Source: Trichoplax adhaerens
Lineage: Eukaryota > Placozoa > Uniplacotomia > Trichoplacea > Trichoplacidae
Direction: 5' to 3'
DNA length: 64,000 nucleotides
Assembly (NCBI RefSeq): GCF_000150275.1
Contig: NW_002060957.1
Span: forward strand, 1,011,512-1,075,511
A model generated the notes under the pieces. It was not told where the DNA came from, did no database searches, and saw only the letters and a list, made by a program, of their open reading frames with translations. The translations under genes were made by a program, and so were the position numbers. Positions 58,541-64,000 of the stretch are shown one piece after another. Numbering within the stretch: the stretch's first letter is position 1; each line of letters opens with the position of its first letter.

Positions 58541-59428
58541 GTCTAAAGTGGGCTTTTGTAATGGACTATTCTACCTAGACCCTGGAGGGGAAATTGGCTC
58601 CAGCTGACGAAAACCCTGCTGGCGCTGTTCTAGCTGCAACATTTCCTTGTAAGTGGCCAAGAATCGCCGGTTTTGCGTCTTCGATCGATCATCTAGGTAT
58701 GGAAACTGTTGATTTTATGACTTCTATGTATGTTATTCCATAGTCTACAGTACTGTTTAGGATAGCAGTCTAAAGAAGGGTTTTGTAATGGACTATTCTA
58801 CCTAGAACCCTGGAGAGGGGAATTGGCTCCAGCTGACGAAATCCCTGCTGGCGCTGTTCTAGCTGCAACATTTCCTTGCAAGTGGCCAAGAATCGCCGGT
58901 TTTGCGTCTTCGATCGATCATCTAGGTATGGAAACTGTTGATTTTATGACTTCAATGTATGTTATTCCATAGTCTACAGTACTGTTTAGGATAGCAGTCT
59001 AAAGAAGGGTTTTGTAATGGACTATTCTACCTAGACCCTGGAGGGGAAATTGGCTCCAGCTGACGAAAGCCCTGCTGGCGCTGTTCTAGCTGCAACATTT
59101 CCTTGCAAGTGGCCAAGAATCGCCGGTTTTGCGTCTTCGATCGATCATCCAAGTATGGAAACTGTTGATTTTATGACTTCTACGTATGTTATTCCATAGT
59201 CTACAGTACTGTTTAGGATAGCAGTCTAACGATGGGTTTTGTTCTGTACTACTCTACCTAGACCCTGGAGGGGAAATTGGATCCAGCTGACAAAGCCCCG
59301 CTGGCGCTGTTCTAGCTGCAACGTTTCCTTGCAAGTGGCCAAGAATCGCCGGTTTTGCGTCTTTGATCGATCATCTAAGTATGGAAACTGTTGATTTTAT
59401 GACTTCAATGTATGTTATTCCATAGTCA
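58541..59428. repeat. Four-copy ~228-bp tandem repeat
   Basis: Units begin at GTCTAAAG-type sites 58541, 58768, 58997 and 59224 (steps 227, 229, 227). Each contains GGACTATTCTACCTAGACCC, GGGAAATTGGCTCCAGCTGA, CTGGCGCTGTTCTAGCTGCA, AAGAATCGCCGGTTTTGCGT, CTTCGATCGATCATC and GTTGATTTTATGACTTC, then a CTACAGTACTGTTTAGGATA junction. Copies 2 and 3 are the closest; the fourth is the most diverged. The units are richer in G+C than the surrounding DNA. No open frame runs through. Confidence 0.93.
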
Positions 59429-60175
59429 ATGCTGAAATAGTGTCGTGCACTTCAGGGTGAATAAGAAGTAACATGCAAAACACTGCTACAAATCAATGAA
59501 TTTGCATCATTGAATGAAGAGGAATAGCCATCAGCATAAACAAACATCATGCTATGGATTTTCCCCTTCCATCAATCCGTTGTTGATGCAGGGACTTCTT
59601 AGAAAATGTTCTCTTACAAGTTCCTGTTGATGGCATGACTTGAAATGGGGATTTATTCTACAGTCACTGCTGAAATGATGTCGAGAATTGGCATTGTATG
59701 CAGCAGTAGTATGCATGAATAGGTGACAAGAAAGCTTGCATATTTTCACTCGCTCTTGCGTTGTCCTGATGCATACCTTCACTTTTCGATCGGACTACTA
59801 TAAGCCAATCAAATTCCATCACTCCATGGAGGGGAAATACAGTAAATACCATCGGCATAGAAAACTTTCCAATGCAATTCGATAATGTTAAGCGTAGTGT
59901 TCTCTTCCATCAATTCTTCGTGTCGTTGATGTAGCGACTTGAAATGTGTGATAGCTAGTAATTATTAGCAATGCTGAAATGGTGTCGAAGATTGATATTG
60001 CAGTTCTTGCTGTATACTTGCATTTTTCAATCGGTCTACTGTAAATCAATGAAATTCCATCATTCCATGAAGGGGAAATAGATACTATCAGCATAAAGAA
60101 TGTTTTAATGCAACACGACATGATATTAATTTCCCCTTCAATAAATTCTTCGTGTTCTACACCAATTGCTCAGGC
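59429..60175. repeat. Second, diverged repeat family (about three copies)
   Basis: Directly abuts the 228-bp array. Around 59430, 59665 and 59980 the same order recurs: TGCTGAAATRRTGTCG, then AATCAATGAAATTCCATCAT, TCCATGAAGGGGAAATA, a CATCAGCATAAA block, TTCCCCTTCCATCAATTCTT and CGTGTTG. Spacing varies by indels. Within each unit, GAAGGGGAAAT and its reverse complement ATTTCCCCTTC flank about 50 bp (exact at 60069-60079 and 60129-60139). Confidence 0.75.
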
Positions 60176-60896
60176 TTGGCACTTTCGGTATGGCTATTAA
60201 TTTAAGTGAATTCAGTCAAACTGATCATTAGACGTGATAGGAAGGTTCTATTTGTGATGTATAAGCACCAATTTAATGAACTTGTTAAGCATCAAAGTAC
60301 TATCCAACTCCACACGGAATCAAGAGTACATCTCTTATACATGCTATCTCTAAATACTGTACATGTTAGTCCATACTTAATACCAAGTTAGGTTACAGTG
60401 TTGTAGTTTAACATAATGGTAGCAATACGTATTAATTAGTTATGTATAATTACGCACGTGTATACGGATAAATATCCAATTAAGCACACCTTGACTATGC
60501 AACAAGACGTTAATTACTGATGCTGTATGTAGATTTTAATAACGTTATTCACTACACTACTGATACTATGTGATTAATTTTTGATATAGAGCATTACTCA
60601 TTTAAGGTTGACTGCTTGTACAAGCAGCAGTAAAGAAAGCCACTTCCAGGTATCGTGATTTCAAATGCAACGAAACTTGAAATGTTATTTTATTAAAATT
60701 CTACATTAATAAATCAATCATGTCTTGTGCAATCCTTCAACCTTTGAGCTTTTGTTGTTCTCTTAATTTAGTCAGATTGATTAGTAAACGTTTAGAAAAG
60801 GCTGAACAAGATCGCTCACTTAGGTGCTGAGGTCAAAGGCATAGAAGGAACCTGACCAAATTTTTGCAAACAATTCTATCGGATGTTTTGGCAACC
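60176..60896. other. Intergenic upstream of COA1
   Basis: AT-rich, no repeat or exon recognised. An in-frame ATG at 60864 lies 33 bp before the chosen COA1 start, so the first exon could be slightly longer. The last 150 bp probably contain its promoter and 5' UTR. Confidence 0.4.
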
Positions 60897-61907
60897 ATGC
60901 CCTCATTAAATTCATTAAAAAGGATCGCATTTTACGGTGGTATTGCAAGCTTAGGTGGTTCGCTATTTTTATACTTCAGGATTCAATGTAGGTTTGCGCC
61001 AAGTGATATTGTATTTGTTTTGAATATCAACGCGCTGAATCAATGACAATATAGCGTGTTGAAGATGTATTGAAGAACATCCAATCTTATAATCCGATAG
61101 CAAATTTATCTAAAGGTGGATACTTTAAGAAATCCTTAGCATTATTACACGATGACAAGCGTGCAATGGAAATACTTGGAGGTCCACCCATATCCGTCGG
61201 CTATATACATTTACTAGATTTGTTTAATTACATTGATGGAAAGAAAGCTCAGGTTTGTTTAAAAATTGAATGCAGGCATTTTAAGTACTCCATTTTTGTG
61301 CAATGCACTAACTGGAATGAAAGTGATATACTATACTGTACTTTGAAAAGATTTCATTAAATCATGCTATTGATAGTAGCATGCAAGGTGCATTGTTTGT
61401 TAAATAGGCAAGCCTGTATTGAACTTGGATCATTCACCTGCTAGTTCTTGCTGTAGATGTATACTGTAGCATTATGAAGTGATCATATCTACTAGATTTG
61501 ATGCAAGTGAATACTTATTCGCGTAAATGGCTAATACAAACTGCTGATAACTTATTCACTGATTTTTATTACAAATGCAGCTGTCAATTCCAGTCACTGG
61601 TCGCGACAATTCCGGAAAATTGATCGCGAGAGCTAGCAGAGAATCAATTGCAGAAGGGTAAGACTTAACAGTAAGGCCATTGCTATGCGAATCCTCTATA
61701 ATTAATAATACTCATAGACTACATGTTATTACTCGTATGATTATAATGAAACTGATTAATGGATCAATTTGCATTTAATAGACCTAACACTTTTTCTACT
61801 TCTCCAGGTGGATCATCGATTCTCTAATTGTTGATATAGATCAGAAGGAGTCGATCACTATTGTAGAAGGACCAACAGTAAATTACCGTAAATTAGCAAG
61901 TAGTTGA
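60897..61907 (+). CDS. COA1: Cytochrome c oxidase assembly factor 1 homologue
   Basis: Mitochondrial inner-membrane protein related to TIM21, required for assembly of complexes I and IV. Four exons with consistent phases: 60897-60987, 61101-61252, 61581-61657 and 61808-61907 (TGA), 139 residues against 146 in human. The start MPSLNSLKRIAFYGG fits the family N-terminus; the upstream in-frame ATG at 60864 would add 11 residues. One hydrophobic segment (IAFYGGIASLGGSLFLYF, residues 9-26) is the membrane anchor. The soluble part shows YFKKSLALLHDDKRAMEILG, GPPISVGYIHLLD, then LSIPVTGRDNSGKL and GWIIDSLIVDID, which match the human LGPPLNIHYLKL and KIPVSGSKSEG blocks. Exon 2 could instead start 15 bp later at a second AG, also in frame. 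Confidence 0.88.
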
Positions 61908-62576
61908 TGACATTACGATGAACTATGAAGAAATTGGCTATTTTTAAAACTCCGATTCATCCAGCTATGCTATTTTACTCATAGTTGCTTTAAAGAATTT
62001 ACTAAAAATACTAGCTCTTTCTATAGATCAGATACATACTACACGCATTTTTTATTTAAGAAACGACTGTATCTGCGTTCAAATAATCCCTAAATTGATT
62101 AAGCAACCACTGAAATAAAGTGTATTACTGTTTTCTTCACTATACGTATTCGCTTTTATCTGGAAGGCCGTTCTGAGGCTTTATTGCAGCTTGGCAATAG
62201 CCCTTAAGATGTAATTAAATTTAAAATTTTACTCCTTTTTATGCTATTTATACATTTCTAAGCTGGCTTCTAGCGAAGTGCAAGCACCCCAAGGAATGTG
62301 ACTTTTAGCTCTAAAATAACGAGACCAGCTGCTCTATCGACATTAGCAACGTTTTTTACATAAAAGTATTTTTTATTTTATTTAATGTTAATATGACAGA
62401 ATTTATATGCAAATCGCTTTACAAAAGCATTTGTGTCGTTATAAAGGGTTTACGTAATACAGCAATTGAAATACAGTAAAAACAAAATTTCTGTAGCTAC
62501 GTAAGCCACATAGGCAAAGGATTAAAGTACAATGGCATCAAAATAGTACAAGACTAGAGTCTATTCTTTCAATGCT
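61908..62576. other. Intergenic between convergent COA1 and Lys-rich gene
   Basis: Contains the 3' flanks of both genes. AATAAA at 62114-62119 (+) is a possible but distant poly(A) signal for COA1. Nothing else recognised. Confidence 0.45.
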
Positions 62577-64000
62577 TTACTTTTTTTTTTTCTTCTTTTC
62601 GCTGGAAACCTATAGAATAACAAGGGTAATTATTGAGTTAATTAGATTGCTGCTAGTCACTTATCCGAGATAATGAAACGGTCATACAGATAGTAATTAT
62701 CCCTCACTTTTTCCGATGATTCTGCATCTTTCTTGGCCTTTTTTGTCTTTTTCTTAGCAGACCCCTACAGAAAGCAAGGGACTCGTTATTATTCATTCCT
62801 CATTAACAATTATCACTAAAAGTATTTAAATACTATATACCGCATCTGGAGATATAGGAGTATCAGATTCCTTTTTCGCCTTTTTCTTTTTCTTATCTGA
62901 GCTAACGATCTAAGCAAAGAGGAACGTAATAAATTACCAAAGTGCATCGCTATGTATCGTTGACAAACGTTAAGGAAGGCATATACGTATTCAGAAAAAT
63001 TGGTTTTATACCATTTCAGGTTCTTCTACTATACTGGCAGTTTTCGATTTATCCTTTTTCTAATTAATATTTTCAATATAATGGAAAAGCCATTGAGAAT
63101 ACTGCAAACCGATATAAGGATAATGTTCTACCGACTTTGTGTTATATTGAAAGACACATACCTTATCCTTCTTCTTTTGCTTTTGTTCCGTTGGGGTCTA
63201 CAAATAAAAAGATTACAAATTAAATACCGAGAATTTTACATATACGCGTACGTAAGTTAATGCACCTTCCAAAAACTACTATGTTATTTTGTAATTAGTA
63301 AAGTTTAAAACTGATGCATCGGAAAATATTACAATATAGTACCTCAACATTCATAGATTCTTCTTCTTTAGCTTTCTTGTCTTTCTTCTTCTTCTCTTTG
63401 ACTGGAGTCTAATAAATAGACAACGTAAAATAGTTAAATACTTGCGATGTAATTAAGCCAACAAGCATTACGTCCAATAAGCATCTATCTTTCTACCGTT
63501 AATGTTTACAATGTAGGATATCAGTTATCAAGTACTCGTAATACCTGAAAACTTTCTGAAGCAGCTGCTTCACTGGAGCTTTTCGCTTTCTTTTCTTCAG
63601 ACTATTGGAGAAAGATCGTAATTAATGAACAAGCTCTACAATGAATATCAGGGATACTATATCACACTAGAATTATCGCTACATTTCTAACCCAGTTAGC
63701 CTAACTCTAACCCTAGCTTCAGCTTAATATTTAGAATTTATATAAGGTCTAAAGGTTGCAGCAATAACATACACTATCGTATATTGCTGTCTTAACTGAA
63801 TGCAAATATTGTGTCCTAGAGTTTAAGAGCAAATGAAGAAACATCGTGATTACGTTTAAATAACCTTAGCTGAGGCAGCTCCAGATTTATCTAATTTTGC
63901 CTTCTTCTTTTTCTTCTTTGGGGTTTCTTCTAAAACTTCTATCAGCTTCTTTTTCTCACTAATGCTTTCTACGCAATCGGATCAATACAAAGTTGTTACT
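62577..64000 (-). CDS. Lysine-rich C-terminal tail of an unidentified (nucleolar-type) protein, partial
   Basis: The 3' end of a gene that continues beyond the window. Eight exons: 63865-63968, 63545-63601, 63343-63408, 63162-63197, 63012-63059, 62841-62909, 62708-62764 and 62577-62609 (TAA). All seven internal junctions are phase 0. Encoded pieces include TPKKKKKKAKLDKSGAASAK, SEEKKAKSSSEAAASESFQ, TPVKEKKKKDKKAKEEESM, TPTEQKQKKKDK, SSDKKKKKAKKESDTP and SAKKKTKKAKKDAESSEK, ending SSEKKKKKK. Each is a basic KKxKK core with an acidic/Ser edge. Tails of this kind are known from nucleolar proteins such as NOP56, NOP58 and dyskerin, but the diagnostic core lies outside the window, so no symbol is given. 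Confidence 0.75.

Noticed and set aside
59552-60121. Several 60-77 codon minus-strand frames
   Set aside because: They fall in the diverged repeat family and are not conserved between its copies.

Overview
The window is animal nuclear DNA: AT-rich, with small exons, many short GT-AG introns, long AT-rich gaps and several local tandem-repeat arrays. The gene set (alsin with its full RCC1-DH/PH-MORN-VPS9 layout, arginyltransferase ATE1, kinesin-9 KIF9, EFHB, VLCAD, SMIM15, COA1) points to a metazoan. Compactness, base composition and absence of operons suggest an early-branching animal, most likely a placozoan (Trichoplax/Hoilungia type). That taxonomic call is inference. One run of Ns (45745-45825) is an assembly gap.

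Layout. 1-3.86 kb: 3' part of EFHB/CFAP21 (+). 5.0-7.1 kb: four-exon SMIM15 (-). 7.6-9.06 kb: satellite-like array with higher-order structure. 12.3-12.8 kb: single-exon Cys/His-rich gene of unknown function (-). 16.8-23.5 kb: KIF9 (-), with a large histidine-rich exon. 26.1-26.6 kb: fragment resembling RPAIN with a broken zinc ribbon (-). 28.0-30.0 kb: two-exon ACADVL (-). 30.9-31.5 kb: 102-bp repeat array. 32.5-38.7 kb: a decaying ISL2EU/IS4EU-type DNA transposon holding a THAP-DDE transposase (+) and a convergent SWIM/YqaJ nuclease (-). 41.4-46.9 kb: ATE1 (+). 49.3-58.2 kb: ALS2/alsin (-). 58.5-60.2 kb: two adjoining tandem-repeat families. 60.9-61.9 kb: COA1 (+). 62.6-64 kb: 3' end of a gene with a lysine-rich tail made of phase-0 micro-exons (-), running off the window.

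The genes do not form one pathway. EFHB and KIF9 both belong to motile-cilium axonemes; ACADVL and COA1 are mitochondrial (long-chain fatty-acid oxidation, cytochrome oxidase assembly); alsin is an endosomal Rab5/Rac GEF; ATE1 acts in the Arg/N-degron pathway. No operon or conserved cluster is evident. Gene models were assembled by hand from splice signals, reading-frame continuity and family similarity recalled from memory. Splice phases are fully consistent for EFHB, SMIM15, COA1 and ACADVL. ATE1 has one unresolved junction, and KIF9 and ALS2 have some junctions I did not fix.

The most interesting points are the transposon, whose nuclease has lost its catalytic lysine and whose 3' end lies beside two decayed tandem copies; the phase-0 lysine micro-exons at the right edge; a five-fold tandem splice acceptor in alsin; the His-rich KIF9 insert; and the orphan Cys/His protein.
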